DNA of 64,000 nt, taken from assembly GCA_004556965.1 (NCBI GenBank), contig SFFE01000002.1:248001-312000 (forward strand). The letters run 5' to 3'. This DNA is from Clostridiales bacterium. GTDB taxonomy: Bacteria; Bacillota; Clostridia; Oscillospirales; Oscillospiraceae. Under the pieces are notes generated by a model, which saw only the letters and a list, made by a program, of their open reading frames with translations, was not told the DNA's origin and did not search any database. Shown one piece after another: positions 32,266 through 43,248 of the stretch; positions within the stretch are counted from its first letter, which is position 1, and every line of letters begins with the position of its first letter. The position numbers and the translations under genes were made by a program.

Positions 32266-32796
32266 ATGAAAAAACTGATCGCAGGACTCTTAGCACTGAC
32301 CATGCTGTTCGCGCTGTGCGCGTGCGGCAGCAAGACGACCACAGAGGAAACGCCGCCGGCAGAAACGCCGATAACGCAGACGGAGACACCGGCGCAGGAG
32401 ACGCCCGATGCATCGCCGGTGGCTTCCACCGTGGAATGTAAGCTCTTCCTGCCGAACGACAGCATTGACGGTGTGGAGGAAAAGACGGTCACGGTGGAAA
32501 ACAACGCGCAGAGCGTGATGGATGCGCTCATTGAAAACGGTGCGGCGCCGGAAGGCACGCGCGTCAACAGCGCGGAAGTGGACGGCAAAACGCTCAAGCT
32601 CGATTTGTCCAAGGAATTTGGCGACGCGGTCAAGAGTACCGGTACGGCGGGCGAGACGATGTATCTTGTGAGTCTTGTGGACACCTTCCTGGTCTTTTAC
32701 GACTGCGACCAGCTCGTCCTGACCGTGGAGGGGCAGACGCTGGAGACCGGCCATCAGGTCTATGACCAGCCGATTGAGATGTACCTCTTCGACTGA
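32266..32796 (+). CDS. GerMN-domain lipoprotein
   Basis: The 176-residue product has a lipoprotein signal (KKLIAGLLALTMLFALCACG, lipobox LCAC), a Thr/Pro/Glu-rich linker of about 35 residues and a GerMN domain (ECKLFLPNDSID, ...SVMDALIENGAAPEGTRVNS, LDLSKEFGDA, FLVFYDCDQLVLTVEG). GerM in Bacillus is a forespore-mother-cell channel component and germination protein; non-spore lipoproteins also use this domain. AAGGAGG precedes the ATG. A terminator follows 26 nt after the stop. Confidence 0.85.
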   Translation: MKKLIAGLLALTMLFALCACGSKTTTEETPPAETPITQTETPAQETPDASPVASTVECKLFLPNDSIDGVEEKTVTVENNAQSVMDALIENGAAPEGTRVNSAEVDGKTLKLDLSKEFGDAVKSTGTAGETMYLVSLVDTFLVFYDCDQLVLTVEGQTLETGHQVYDQPIEMYLFD

Positions 32797-32821
32797 GCCT
32801 TTGAAAGGGCGGCTATATTTT

Positions 32822-32852
32822 CAGACAGGCGTTTTCGCCTGTCTGTTTTTTT
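32822..32852 (+). terminator. Terminator of the GerMN lipoprotein gene
   Basis: Stem AGACAGGCG/CGCCTGTCT with loop TTTT, then GTTTTTTTG. Confidence 0.9.
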
Positions 32853-32917
32853 GTAGTGCACCCGACGGAGGGCAGATTTTTTTCCGAAATTGCGTATCAA
32901 ATAGATGGGTTCTGTGC

Positions 32918-32996
32918 TATAATGATTTAATACGAACTAAAAAAGTAGGATATTATGCGAAAATGTTATTGACATATGTCAGAAACGTGCTAAAAT
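32918..32996 (+). promoter_or_regulatory. copA promoter with cop-box-like operator
   Basis: -35 TTGACA (32969-32974), 16-nt spacer, -10 TAAAAT (32991-32996). The perfect 10-nt palindrome GACATATGTC (32971-32980) overlaps the -35 and fits the core KACANNYGTM of CopY-type operators. An extended -10 (TGCTATAAT, ending 32923) lies further upstream. No copY or csoR gene is in the window. The operator is by consensus match only. Confidence 0.55.
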
Positions 32997-33041
32997 AATA
33001 CCAAATCAGTATGATAAAGCCTACGAAAAAGGAGGTCGAAT

Positions 33042-35567
<2,526 letters not shown>

Positions 35568-35579
35568 GCGCACAGATGC

Positions 35580-35609
35580 AAAACGCCCCGGCATACGCCG
35601 GGGCGTTTT
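35580..35609. terminator. Bidirectional terminator between copA and the K+ genes
   Basis: A 13-bp stem AAAACGCCCCGGC/GCCGGGGCGTTTT with loop ATAC, 13 nt after the copA stop and 11 nt beyond the ktrA stop. Confidence 0.9.
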
Positions 35610-35620
35610 GCTGTGTATGG

Positions 35621-36274
35621 TTACCGGAACAGGTGCATCAGCTTGGTCATGTCCGAGCGGCTGCCGGCGGCGAGGATGCGCTCGCCGGTACGGAAAACGT
35701 AGTCCGGGTCGGAAAACGGGACGACCTGCTTTTCCTCCATCAGGCCGATGATGCTGATGCGGAATTTGCGCCGCAGTTCCAGCTCACGCGGCGTTTTGCC
35801 CACCCATGCGTCCGGCATGGGCATTTCAAAGATGGCATAATCCTCCGTCAGCTCCACGTATTCGAGCGCGCCATTGGTGGAGTAGCGCACCGCCGTGCGC
35901 TGCGCCATGTCGCGTTCGGGATAGATCACGTCGTCTGCGCCGATCTTGAGCAGCAGTTTCGCGTGGATGGCGCGGTCAGCCTTGGCGACCACGAGCGGCG
36001 CGCCCAGCTCCTTGAGCAGGGAGGTGATCTCCATTGAGGCCTGAAAATCGTCGCTGATGCAAACGAAGCACACATCGAAATTGTCCGCGCCGATCTCGCG
36101 CAGCACGTCGATGTCCATACAATCGCCGATCTGCGAGGCGGTGACGAGCGGCGCGACGGGGTCAACCGCGCTCTCGTCGCGGTCGATGACCATGACCTCG
36201 TTTCCCAGCTCCGCAAGCCGCTGCGCCAGATTCGCGCCGAAGCGGCCAAGGCCGATTACCAGCATGGAATACAT
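35621..36274 (-). CDS. ktrA: K+ uptake regulatory subunit (KtrA/TrkA type, RCK)
   Basis: The 217-residue cytosolic protein has an RCK_N Rossmann domain (MLVIGLGRFGANLAQRLAELG, MVIDRDESAV) and an RCK_C domain in the second half. It is a single-copy RCK protein like KtrA/KtrC, which gates a KtrB pore in response to nucleotides. It lies 12 nt after the pore gene on the same strand, behind AAGGAGG. Confidence 0.93.
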   Translation of the reverse strand: MYSMLVIGLGRFGANLAQRLAELGNEVMVIDRDESAVDPVAPLVTASQIGDCMDIDVLREIGADNFDVCFVCISDDFQASMEITSLLKELGAPLVVAKADRAIHAKLLLKIGADDVIYPERDMAQRTAVRYSTNGALEYVELTEDYAIFEMPMPDAWVGKTPRELELRRKFRISIIGLMEEKQVVPFSDPDYVFRTGERILAAGSRSDMTKLMHLFR

Positions 36275-36286
36275 GTTTGTTCCTCC

Positions 36287-37624
36287 TTATCCGATGACGA
36301 CTTTGCCAACCGGGCAGCGCGTTTTTCCGCTTCGCCGCGGCCGGATGAACGCCAGAAATACCGTAATGCTGCCGACGCGCCCGGCATACATGAGCAGGAT
36401 GAGCACGAGCTTTGGACCGGTTTCGAGCGACGCCGTGACGCCGGTGCTCATGCCGACCGTGCCGATGGCGGACAGGCACTCAAACGCCGCGTCCGTGAGC
36501 GGAAGCGGCTGGAAGGCAAGCACGAGGAACGTGCCGGCCAGCGCCATACCGAGAAACAGCAGCGTGTTGCAGAAGGCGCTGCGCACGAGCGGCGCATCGA
36601 CGCGGGCGCCCCAGATCTGGACGTCCTTGTGTCCGCGCATGTGGCTGAGCACGGCCAGCGCCATCACGGCGAAGGTGGATACCTTGATGCCGCCGCCGGT
36701 GGAGCCGGAGCCGGCGCCGATGGCCATGAGCGTCTGGGTCAGCACCGTGCCCGCGCCGCTGAGCGAAGCGGTGTCCACCGTGCTGAAGCCCGCAGTGCGC
36801 GGCGTCACGGCGGAAAACAGCGCTGCCAGCACGCGATCTCCGGCGGACAGCCCGGCGAAAGCCGCGCTGCGCTCCGTGATGAAAAACAGCACCGCCGGCA
36901 CGACGATCAGCACGATGGAAAAGCTCAGCACGAGCTTGCTGTGCAGCAGATACCGGCGCACGTGCAGCCCGTTTTCGTAGATGTCGTTCCAGACGAGAAA
37001 GCCCAGCCCGCCCGCGAGGATCAGCGCCATGACGGTGCAGTTCACGAGCGGGTCGCCGACGAAGTATGCCAGCGACTGTCCCGGCGTGAGCTGGCCCATC
37101 AGATCGAACCCGGCGTTGCAGAAGGCGGAGACCGCGTGGAATATGCTGTACCACAGGCCCTCCCAGAAGCCGAACAGCGGCACGAACCGAATCGCCAGCA
37201 GCACCGCGCCTGCGCCCTCCAGCACGAACGTGCCGGTCAGCGCCAGTCGCACCATGCGCACAACGCCGCCGAGCTGCCCGGACGCAATCGCGTCGGAAAG
37301 CTCCATGCGTTCCTTCAGACCGATGCGCCGCCCCGCGGCGAGCGCGATGAGTGCGGCGAAGGACATGAACCCCAGCCCGCCGAGCTGGATCAGCAGCAGC
37401 AGAACCGCCTGACCGAAGCCGGAAAACTGCGTCCACACGTCGTATACGGAAAGCCCGGTCACGCATGTGGCGGAGCACGCGGTGAACAGCGCGTTCAGAA
37501 ACGGGATACTGTGCCCGTCCCGGCTTGCGAAGGGCAGCGCCAGCGCCGCCGCGCCCAGCAGGATGATCAGGGCAAAGCCGCACGCGAAAAGCTGCGGCGT
37601 GGTGATGCGGATCTTTCGTTTCAC
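36287..37624 (-). CDS. ktrB: K+ uptake pore subunit (KtrB/TrkH type)
   Basis: The 445-residue membrane protein has four repeated M1-P-M2 units, with selectivity-loop segments such as ATCVTGLSVYDVWTQ, SAFCNAGFDL, TPRTAGFSTVD and AIGTVGMSTGV. The start is GTG at 37624 behind AAGAGGT, giving VKRKIRITTPQ; the frame is open further upstream across the promoter. A 17-nt-spaced promoter (minus strand TTGCGA at 37684-37679, TATAGT at 37661-37656) precedes it. Confidence 0.92.
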   Translation of the reverse strand: MKRKIRITTPQLFACGFALIILLGAAALALPFASRDGHSIPFLNALFTACSATCVTGLSVYDVWTQFSGFGQAVLLLLIQLGGLGFMSFAALIALAAGRRIGLKERMELSDAIASGQLGGVVRMVRLALTGTFVLEGAGAVLLAIRFVPLFGFWEGLWYSIFHAVSAFCNAGFDLMGQLTPGQSLAYFVGDPLVNCTVMALILAGGLGFLVWNDIYENGLHVRRYLLHSKLVLSFSIVLIVVPAVLFFITERSAAFAGLSAGDRVLAALFSAVTPRTAGFSTVDTASLSGAGTVLTQTLMAIGAGSGSTGGGIKVSTFAVMALAVLSHMRGHKDVQIWGARVDAPLVRSAFCNTLLFLGMALAGTFLVLAFQPLPLTDAAFECLSAIGTVGMSTGVTASLETGPKLVLILLMYAGRVGSITVFLAFIRPRRSGKTRCPVGKVVIG

Positions 37625-37655
37625 AGCAAAAACCTCTTGAGATGTCGTAACTTTC

Positions 37656-37684
37656 ACTATAGCACGTTCCGGCGCTGTTCGCAA
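37656..37684 (-). promoter_or_regulatory. Promoter of ktrB-ktrA
   Basis: On the minus strand, TTGCGA (37684-37679), 17-nt spacer and TATAGT (37661-37656). The leader is about 25 nt. Confidence 0.6.
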
Positions 37685-37712
37685 CCGGTCGCGGAAAAAA
37701 GACGACAGCCGC

Positions 37713-37750
37713 AAAAAAACCGGGACGCCGCAGCGCAGCGTCCCGGTTCC
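37713..37750 (-). terminator. Terminator of spoIIGA-sigE
   Basis: Stem AACCGGGACGC/GCGTCCCGGTT around a 9-nt loop, with a T-run on the minus strand just after the sigE stop. Confidence 0.88.
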
Positions 37751-37755
37751 GGACT

Positions 37756-38481
37756 TTAGTATTGCATTTGTTTCAGCATCTCGCTGCGCAGCCGCGCGAT
37801 GATGCGTTTTTCCAGACGGCTGATGTAGCTTTGCGAGATGCCCAGCGCGTCGGCCACCTCCTTTTGCGTGGCCTCCTGCTCCTGCCCGATGCCGAAGCGC
37901 AGAAGAATGATCTCGCGGTCGCGGTCATTGAGCGCGTCGATGGCGCGCATGAGCATAGCGCGGTCGGCGTCGTCCTCCAGCGGGCGGCTGACCTCGTCCT
38001 CGTCGGTGCCGAGAATGTCGGACAGCAGCAGCTCGTTGCCGTCCCAGTCTGTGTTGAGCGGCTCGTCGATGGACACCTCCGTCTTCTGCGAATTGATCTT
38101 GCGCAGATGCATGAGAATTTCGTTTTCGATGCAGCGCGAGGCGTAGGTGGCGAGCTTGATGTTCTTCCCGGCGTTGAAGGTGTTGATGGCCTTGATGAGT
38201 CCGATCGTGCCGATGGAGATCAGGTCTTCGATGCCGACACCGGTGTTTTCAAACCGCCGCGCGATGTATACGACGAGCCGCAGGTTGTGCTCAATCAGCA
38301 GGGAGGCGGCTTCCGCGCTTCCCTCGGACAGAGCCTGGATGGCGGCCTGCTCCTGCGCGCGGTCGAGCGGAGCGGGCATGGTGTCGCTCCCGCCGATGTA
38401 AAACACCTCCGGCGGCGCGCACAATCCGAGCCTTTGCAGCAGCCGCAGCAGGGAATGATGGATGGTACGCATGAATAACAT
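37756..38481 (-). CDS. sigE: Sporulation sigma factor SigE
   Basis: Sigma-E directs early mother-cell transcription. The 241-residue pro-protein has the hydrophobic/basic N-terminal pro-region (MLFMRTIHHSLLRLLQRLG), then FYIGGSDTMPAPL, region 2 (LIEHNLRLVVYIARRFENTG, EDLISIGTIGLIKAINTF) and region 4 with ALGISQSYISRLEKR. ATG 38481 follows AAAGGAGGG with 9-nt spacing; the longer frame lacks a site. spoIIGA, whose product cleaves the pro-region, is 25 nt upstream. sigG, often next, is absent. Confidence 0.97.
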   Translation of the reverse strand: MLFMRTIHHSLLRLLQRLGLCAPPEVFYIGGSDTMPAPLDRAQEQAAIQALSEGSAEAASLLIEHNLRLVVYIARRFENTGVGIEDLISIGTIGLIKAINTFNAGKNIKLATYASRCIENEILMHLRKINSQKTEVSIDEPLNTDWDGNELLLSDILGTDEDEVSRPLEDDADRAMLMRAIDALNDRDREIILLRFGIGQEQEATQKEVADALGISQSYISRLEKRIIARLRSEMLKQMQY

Positions 38482-38506
38482 GAAGCAAATCCCTCCTTTG
38501 CAGATT

Positions 38507-39349
38507 TCATGGCTTTGGCGGCAGCACCGCCTCAAACTCGCCCGTGGCGCTCAGCGGCGTGGGGGAGAGCGCGACGAGCAGCGGCTCCGGCGCGCCGGAG
38601 ACGGCGACGCGCTCCGGCCGGAACGCGACGAGCAGCGCTCCGGATACGCCCACGGCGGCGTAGGGCAGCAGCCGGAACCGACCGGCGCAGCCCGGCAGGG
38701 CGTTGAGCGTCTCCAGCGCGCCGACGGCGTCGTCCGGCAGCGACAGCGCCCCGGCGCCGGCAAACAGCGGCAAGACCGCCGCGCGGTCGGCCACGGCGGC
38801 GCAGCAGCCGGTTACGGGGTCGTGTAGGGCGTTGCCGCTGTCACGCAGGCCGCGCAGTGTCACCGTGCGCCCGCCGTCCGTGATGACGACGGGCTGAATC
38901 TCCCGGTCGGCTGCTTTGGCCCGCCGCCGGAACACCAGAGACACCATCGCATAGCACACCGCGAACGACAGCACCAGCACCCGCCCGGACACGGACACGA
39001 ACGCGCCTCCGGTGCTGTCCGCCCCCGCAAGCAGGGACACGGCAAACACCGCTCCACCGAATCCGGCGCTCACGGCCAGAAACACCACCGCGCACCGCAG
39101 CAAATGCGTCTCGCCGCCGAACGCGATCAGCGCCATTGCGGCGCCGAGCGCGAGCTTCATGGGCGTCTGCGCGAGAAAGCCCAGCCCCGGCAGCACGATC
39201 GCCGCGGCGTAGAGCGCGCCCAGCAGCGCCGCAAGCAGATACCGCCAGCGCCGCAGCACCACGCCGCATACCCGTGCCGAGGCGAGCAGGATGCAGTAAT
39301 CAATCAGAAAATTCAGCGCAAACAGGCTGTCTATGTAGATGACTTCCAT
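38507..39349 (-). CDS. spoIIGA: Sigma-E processing peptidase SpoIIGA
   Basis: SpoIIGA is a membrane aspartic protease at the sporulation septum that activates pro-sigma-E. The 280-residue protein has about five N-terminal membrane segments starting VIYIDSLFALNFLIDYCIL, then a cytosolic domain with the catalytic LRDSGNALHDPVTG motif (retropepsin-like DSGN). Length is somewhat short but normal for Clostridia. It heads the spoIIGA-sigE operon. Confidence 0.93.
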   Translation of the reverse strand: MEVIYIDSLFALNFLIDYCILLASARVCGVVLRRWRYLLAALLGALYAAAIVLPGLGFLAQTPMKLALGAAMALIAFGGETHLLRCAVVFLAVSAGFGGAVFAVSLLAGADSTGGAFVSVSGRVLVLSFAVCYAMVSLVFRRRAKAADREIQPVVITDGGRTVTLRGLRDSGNALHDPVTGCCAAVADRAAVLPLFAGAGALSLPDDAVGALETLNALPGCAGRFRLLPYAAVGVSGALLVAFRPERVAVSGAPEPLLVALSPTPLSATGEFEAVLPPKP

Positions 39350-39489
39350 GACGGTATCCTACCACGCCGCGCGCGTGAAACCGGTCAAAGGCGACCTTTT
39401 GACGAATCCGACAACTTGCACCGTGTGTTCGCACCCGGAATGGGGTGGGACACGGGCAGACCTGCATGATTTTGCGGCAGCTGCAACAA
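39350..39489 (-). promoter_or_regulatory. spoIIGA upstream region with Spo0A-box-like sites
   Basis: On the minus strand TTGTCGGA, and facing it TTTGACGAA, lie around 39394-39413; each differs by one base from the Spo0A box TGTCGAA. Downstream, TTGACC (39388-39383) and TAGGAT (39361-39356) are 21 nt apart, like the long-spaced spoIIG promoter of Bacillus. But TAGGAT is also the only ribosome-binding-like sequence, and a start 7 nt after it would make the mRNA leaderless, so this promoter is doubtful. Confidence 0.3.
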
Positions 39490-39530
39490 AAAACCATCCC
39501 CTGATGCATCGCATCAGGGGATGGTTTTGT
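39490..39530 (-). terminator. Terminator of the pgsA operon
   Basis: A perfect 18-bp stem (39490-39507 with 39511-39528), loop ATC, with T-runs on both sides. It ends the long operon that starts at the response regulator. Confidence 0.93.
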
Positions 39531-39553
39531 TCCGCAAGCGTCTCGGTTTTGAA

Positions 39554-40075
39554 TTATTTGAAGCTGAGCACGTCGCGGTTCTTGTAGAAATACTCACAGC
39601 CGGAGTACACCGTGGTCGCCACGATCAGCACCCAGCAGAGAATGTTGAGCCAGCTCACGTTCCACAGCATCATCAGGCAGATACACACCATGGTGGTGGC
39701 GGTCTTGATCTTGCCGGACCACGCGGCGGCGATCACGCGGCCGTTGTCCACGGCGACGAGGCGCAGACCTGTCACGGCGAATTCGCGCGCCACGACGATC
39801 AGCAGCGCCCACGCGGGCATCGTGCCCCACGAGACGAACATCAGCATTGCGGAGATGACCAGCAGCTTGTCCGCCAGCGGGTCCATGAACTTGCCGAAGT
39901 CGGACACCTGATTGTAGTGCCGGGCGATGTAGCCGTCGGCAAAGTCGCTCACGCTGGCCAGAATGAACACGGCGAGCGACCAGTACATATGTCCGGGGAA
40001 ATCCCAGTACATCAGCACCAGCAGCACCGGGACCAGGATGACGCGGAAAATGGTGATTTTATTTGCAGTTGTCAT
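39554..40075 (-). CDS. pgsA: Phosphatidylglycerophosphate synthase
   Basis: The 173-residue membrane enzyme makes phosphatidylglycerol phosphate from CDP-diacylglycerol and glycerol 3-phosphate. The CDP-alcohol phosphotransferase motif (D-G-x2-A-R-x8-G-x3-D-x3-D) is seen in SDFADGYIARHYNQ...DFGKFMDPLADK. Several hydrophobic segments follow. It is the last gene of the operon, 15 nt after rimO. Confidence 0.96.
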   Translation of the reverse strand: MTTANKITIFRVILVPVLLVLMYWDFPGHMYWSLAVFILASVSDFADGYIARHYNQVSDFGKFMDPLADKLLVISAMLMFVSWGTMPAWALLIVVAREFAVTGLRLVAVDNGRVIAAAWSGKIKTATTMVCICLMMLWNVSWLNILCWVLIVATTVYSGCEYFYKNRDVLSFK

Positions 40076-40090
40076 GTAACATCCCTCATT

Positions 40091-41407
40091 TTAAATCTGT
40101 ACGCCGATCAGTTCGCCGTCCTCCGTGCCGGTAATGCGCACGTCGGCGAAGCAGCCCGGCTTCGCGTTGCCTTCAAAATAGACCTTGCCGTCGATCTCCG
40201 GAGAGTCGGCAAAGGTCCGGCCGGAGCAGACGCCGCTTTTCGCGGCGGCCTCGCACAAAACGGTCATGGTCTTGCCGATGCAGGACGCGTTGTAATCGTC
40301 CATGATCTGCGCCTGCAGGTCGAGGATCAGGTCTGCGCGGCGCTGCGCCTCTTCCGCATCGCAGCGGTCAAGCATTTTGGCCGCCGGGGTGCCCTCCTCC
40401 GGCGAGAAGGGGAACACGCCCACACGCTCCAGCCGCGCCTCGCGCAGCCACGTGCACAGTTCCTCAAATTCATCCTCGCCCTCGCCGGGAAGCCCCGCGA
40501 TCAGGCTCGTGCGCAGCACCACGCCGGGGATGCGTTCCCGGAGCTTTGCGATCAGCGTGCGAATTTCCGCGCCCGTGCCGCGGCGGTTCATGCGGCGGAG
40601 AATGGTGTCGTTGATGTGCTGGAGCGGGATGTCCAGATATTTGACGATCTTGTCTTCACGCGCAATGACGTCGATCAACTCGTCGTCAAACGCGTCGGGG
40701 TAGAGGTAGTGCAGGCGGATCCATTCCACGCCGTCGATCTGCACAAGCTGCTTCAGCAGCCCCGCGAGACTCGGCTTGCCGTACAGGTCCACGCCGTAGC
40801 GCGTAATGTCCTGCGCAATGACGATCAGCTCCTTCACGCCCTGCGCCGCCAGCGCGCGCGCTTCGGCGAGAATGGCCTCCGGCTTGCGGCTGCGGTATTT
40901 GCCCCGGATGGCCGGGATCGCGCAGAACGCGCACCAGTTGTCGCACCCTTCGGCAATGCGCAGATACGCCCAGCCCGGCCCGGTGGACACAACGCGGTCA
41001 ATCTCCTCAATCGGCCCGTTTTTGTCGCCGAACAGCAGCGGCTGCTCGCCCTGCATGACGGCGTCCACGGCAGTGCAAATCTGTCCGAAGCTGCCGGTGC
41101 CGAGCATCCCGTCCACCTCCGGGAGACTTTCGAGAATGTCGGCTTCGTACCGCTGCGACAGGCAGCCGGTGACCAGAATCTTTTTCAATTGTCCGGCCTT
41201 TTTCAGCTCGGCCAGCGCAAGAATCTGGTCGATCGCCTCGCTCTTGGCGCTGTCGATGAAGCCGCAGGTGTTCACGATGGCCACATCGCACCCGGCGGGA
41301 TCGCCCACCAGCTCGTGCCCGGCCTGATCGAGCAGATACAGCATCTGCTCGCTGTTCACCTGATTTTTCGGACAGCCGAGCGAGATGAGCGCAATTCGGT
41401 ATCCCAT
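40091..41407 (-). CDS. rimO: Ribosomal protein S12 methylthiotransferase RimO
   Basis: RimO adds a methylthio group to an aspartate of S12. The 438-residue protein has the N-terminal UPF0004 domain (MGYRIALISLGCPKNQVNSE with its cluster cysteines, NTCGFIDSAK), the radical-SAM core with CDNWCAFCAIP (CxxxCxxC) and a C-terminal TRAM domain. ATG 41407 follows GAGGAGG; the frame extends into recX but without a site. One base separates it from the recX stop. Confidence 0.95.
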   Translation of the reverse strand: MGYRIALISLGCPKNQVNSEQMLYLLDQAGHELVGDPAGCDVAIVNTCGFIDSAKSEAIDQILALAELKKAGQLKKILVTGCLSQRYEADILESLPEVDGMLGTGSFGQICTAVDAVMQGEQPLLFGDKNGPIEEIDRVVSTGPGWAYLRIAEGCDNWCAFCAIPAIRGKYRSRKPEAILAEARALAAQGVKELIVIAQDITRYGVDLYGKPSLAGLLKQLVQIDGVEWIRLHYLYPDAFDDELIDVIAREDKIVKYLDIPLQHINDTILRRMNRRGTGAEIRTLIAKLRERIPGVVLRTSLIAGLPGEGEDEFEELCTWLREARLERVGVFPFSPEEGTPAAKMLDRCDAEEAQRRADLILDLQAQIMDDYNASCIGKTMTVLCEAAAKSGVCSGRTFADSPEIDGKVYFEGNAKPGCFADVRITGTEDGELIGVQI

Positions 41408-41408
41408 A

Positions 41409-42026
41409 TCAATCCTCCTCGGAAAGCTCGCTGTAGCGCGCGAGCGCCGCGTGAATTTCGTCGCGGCCAAAGCCCCGGCGGTAGAGATAGTCCGCCGCCT
41501 TGCGCAGCTCTGCGCGGTCGGGCGTGTCGGATTTCAGCTTCCGGCGCAGCAGCGCGTCGATGCGGTCGCCCTGCTCCGGCAGCTCCTCCAGCGCCTCGTC
41601 CCACAGCTCCCGCGCGATGCCTCGGCGGTAAAGCTCATTGCGGATCTTACCGGGGCCGTAACCCTTGGCGGCGTAGTGCCGCACGCACATGGCGGCGTAC
41701 TGCGCGTCGTCCAACAGACGCATGTCCAGCAGCCACTGCGCGGCGTCTTCGGCGTTTTCCGGCGACTCGCCCTTCTCCTTCAGCCGGTCGGTCAGCTCCT
41801 TCACGGACATGGCGCGCGCGCCGATGATGCGCAGTGCCCGTTGCCTGCACCGGGAGCGGGCGGAGGCATCGCGCACGGCGGACAGCTCGTCTTCCGTGAG
41901 CGTTCGGCCGGAATAGAGCGACAGCTCCGTCACCACGGCGAGCGTGGTGCGCAGTTCCTCGCCGTTGTCAAACCGGGCGAGGAATCGTTCCGGCCCGGTT
42001 TGTTTGAGGTCGGTCAGTGTAATCAT
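41409..42026 (-). CDS. recX: RecA regulator RecX
   Basis: The 205-residue helical protein modulates RecA filaments. It has the three-repeat RecX pattern (ALRIIGARAMSVKELTDRLKEKG; AQYAAMCVRHYAAKGYGPGKIRNELYRRGI abridged; KAADYLYRRGFGRDEI). It follows recA by 66 nt, the usual pairing. Confidence 0.9.
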   Translation of the reverse strand: MITLTDLKQTGPERFLARFDNGEELRTTLAVVTELSLYSGRTLTEDELSAVRDASARSRCRQRALRIIGARAMSVKELTDRLKEKGESPENAEDAAQWLLDMRLLDDAQYAAMCVRHYAAKGYGPGKIRNELYRRGIARELWDEALEELPEQGDRIDALLRRKLKSDTPDRAELRKAADYLYRRGFGRDEIHAALARYSELSEED

Positions 42027-42052
42027 AGTCCTTGATAAAAAGAAGTCTCACA

Positions 42053-42092
42053 GCGTTTCGCCTCCGCAGAAGCGAAATAAAATCCATTTCAT
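42053..42092. repeat. Degenerate hairpin in the recA-recX gap
   Basis: TTTCGC...GCGAAA (42056-42077) followed by TAAAATCCATTTCATTT resembles the first part of the hairpin cluster after argS (27785-27830). It looks like a shortened copy of the same intergenic repeat. Confidence 0.45.
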
Positions 42093-43196
42093 TTAGCCTT
42101 CAAAATCCTCTGCGGAGACGTCCACGGCGCGGCCTGCGGCAATGGCAGCCTTGCGCGCCTGCGGGGTCATAAGCTTGTGTGCGTTGGCGCGGATCTCGGC
42201 TTCAATGGCGTCGGCAGCCTCCGGATGCTCACGGAAGTATTCTTTCATGCTGTCGCGGCCCTGCAGGCGCACGTCGCCATAGGTGAACCACGCGCCGGCT
42301 TTGTCGATGATCTCCAGCTTGACGCCGAGATCGACCAGCTCGCCGACCTTGGAGATGCCCTCGCCGTAGATGATGTCGAACTCAGCCTCCTTGAACGGGG
42401 GGGCAACCTTGTTTTTCACGATCTTGGCGCGCGTGCGGTTGCCGATCATCTCGCCGCCGACCTTCAGCGTTTCCACGCGGCGCACGTCGATGCGCACGCT
42501 GGAGAAATATTTCAGCGCGCGGCCGCCCGGCGTGGTTTCCGGGTTGCCGTACATGACGCCGATCTTTTCACGGAGCTGGTTGATGAACACGACGATGCAA
42601 TTGGTTTTGCTCACGGTGCCGGCGAGCTTTCGCAGCGCCTGGCTCATCAAACGCGCGATCACGCCGACGGAGGAGTCGCCCATCTCACCCTCCAGCTCGC
42701 TGCGGGGCAGCAGCGCCGCCACGGAGTCCACAACGACCACGTCGATCGCGCCGCTGCGCACGAGCTGCTCGGTGATCTCCAGCGCCTGCTCGCCGGTGTC
42801 CGGCTGGGAAATAAGCAGGTTGTCAATGTCCACACCGAGGGCACGGGCATAGGCCGGCTCCAGTGCGTGCTCCACGTCGATGAACGCGACCTCGCCGCCC
42901 TTCTTCTGGGCGCTGGCGAGGATGTGCAGCGCCAGCGTAGTCTTGCCGGAGGATTCCGGGCCGTAGATCTCCACGATGCGGCCGCGCGGCACGCCGCCGA
43001 TGCCGAGCGCGAGGTCGAGCGACAGCGACCCGGTGGAGATCGCCTCCACGTTCACGGGAATATCGTCGCCCAGACGCATGATCGCGCCTTTTCCGAAGTT
43101 TTTTTCGATTTGCGCCAGCGCGGTCTCCAGCGCCTTTTTCTTATCCTCCGGCTTTACGGGAGCCGGAGACGGGGGAGCTTTTTTCTTATCAGCCAT
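42093..43196 (-). CDS. recA: Recombinase RecA
   Basis: RecA forms filaments on single-stranded DNA for strand exchange and SOS induction. The 367-residue protein has Walker A GPESSGKTT near residue 70, VVVVDSVAALLPRSE with the L1/L2 region (VFINQLREKIGVMYGNPE), and an extended Lys/Pro-rich N-terminus (DKKKAPPSPAPVKPEDKKK). It lies inside a long operon. I found no LexA-type GAAC-N4-GTTC box upstream. Confidence 0.98.
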   Translation of the reverse strand: MADKKKAPPSPAPVKPEDKKKALETALAQIEKNFGKGAIMRLGDDIPVNVEAISTGSLSLDLALGIGGVPRGRIVEIYGPESSGKTTLALHILASAQKKGGEVAFIDVEHALEPAYARALGVDIDNLLISQPDTGEQALEITEQLVRSGAIDVVVVDSVAALLPRSELEGEMGDSSVGVIARLMSQALRKLAGTVSKTNCIVVFINQLREKIGVMYGNPETTPGGRALKYFSSVRIDVRRVETLKVGGEMIGNRTRAKIVKNKVAPPFKEAEFDIIYGEGISKVGELVDLGVKLEIIDKAGAWFTYGDVRLQGRDSMKEYFREHPEAADAIEAEIRANAHKLMTPQARKAAIAAGRAVDVSAEDFEG

Positions 43197-43248
43197 TGTT
43201 GCTTCACCTCATGGTTGGAATTTCTGTCATCCAATTATTTTCTTTGAA

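Noticed and set aside
43197..43248. LexA operator before recA
   Set aside because: No GAAC-N4-GTTC or CGAAC-type palindrome is present in the gap; recA is likely read from upstream promoters.
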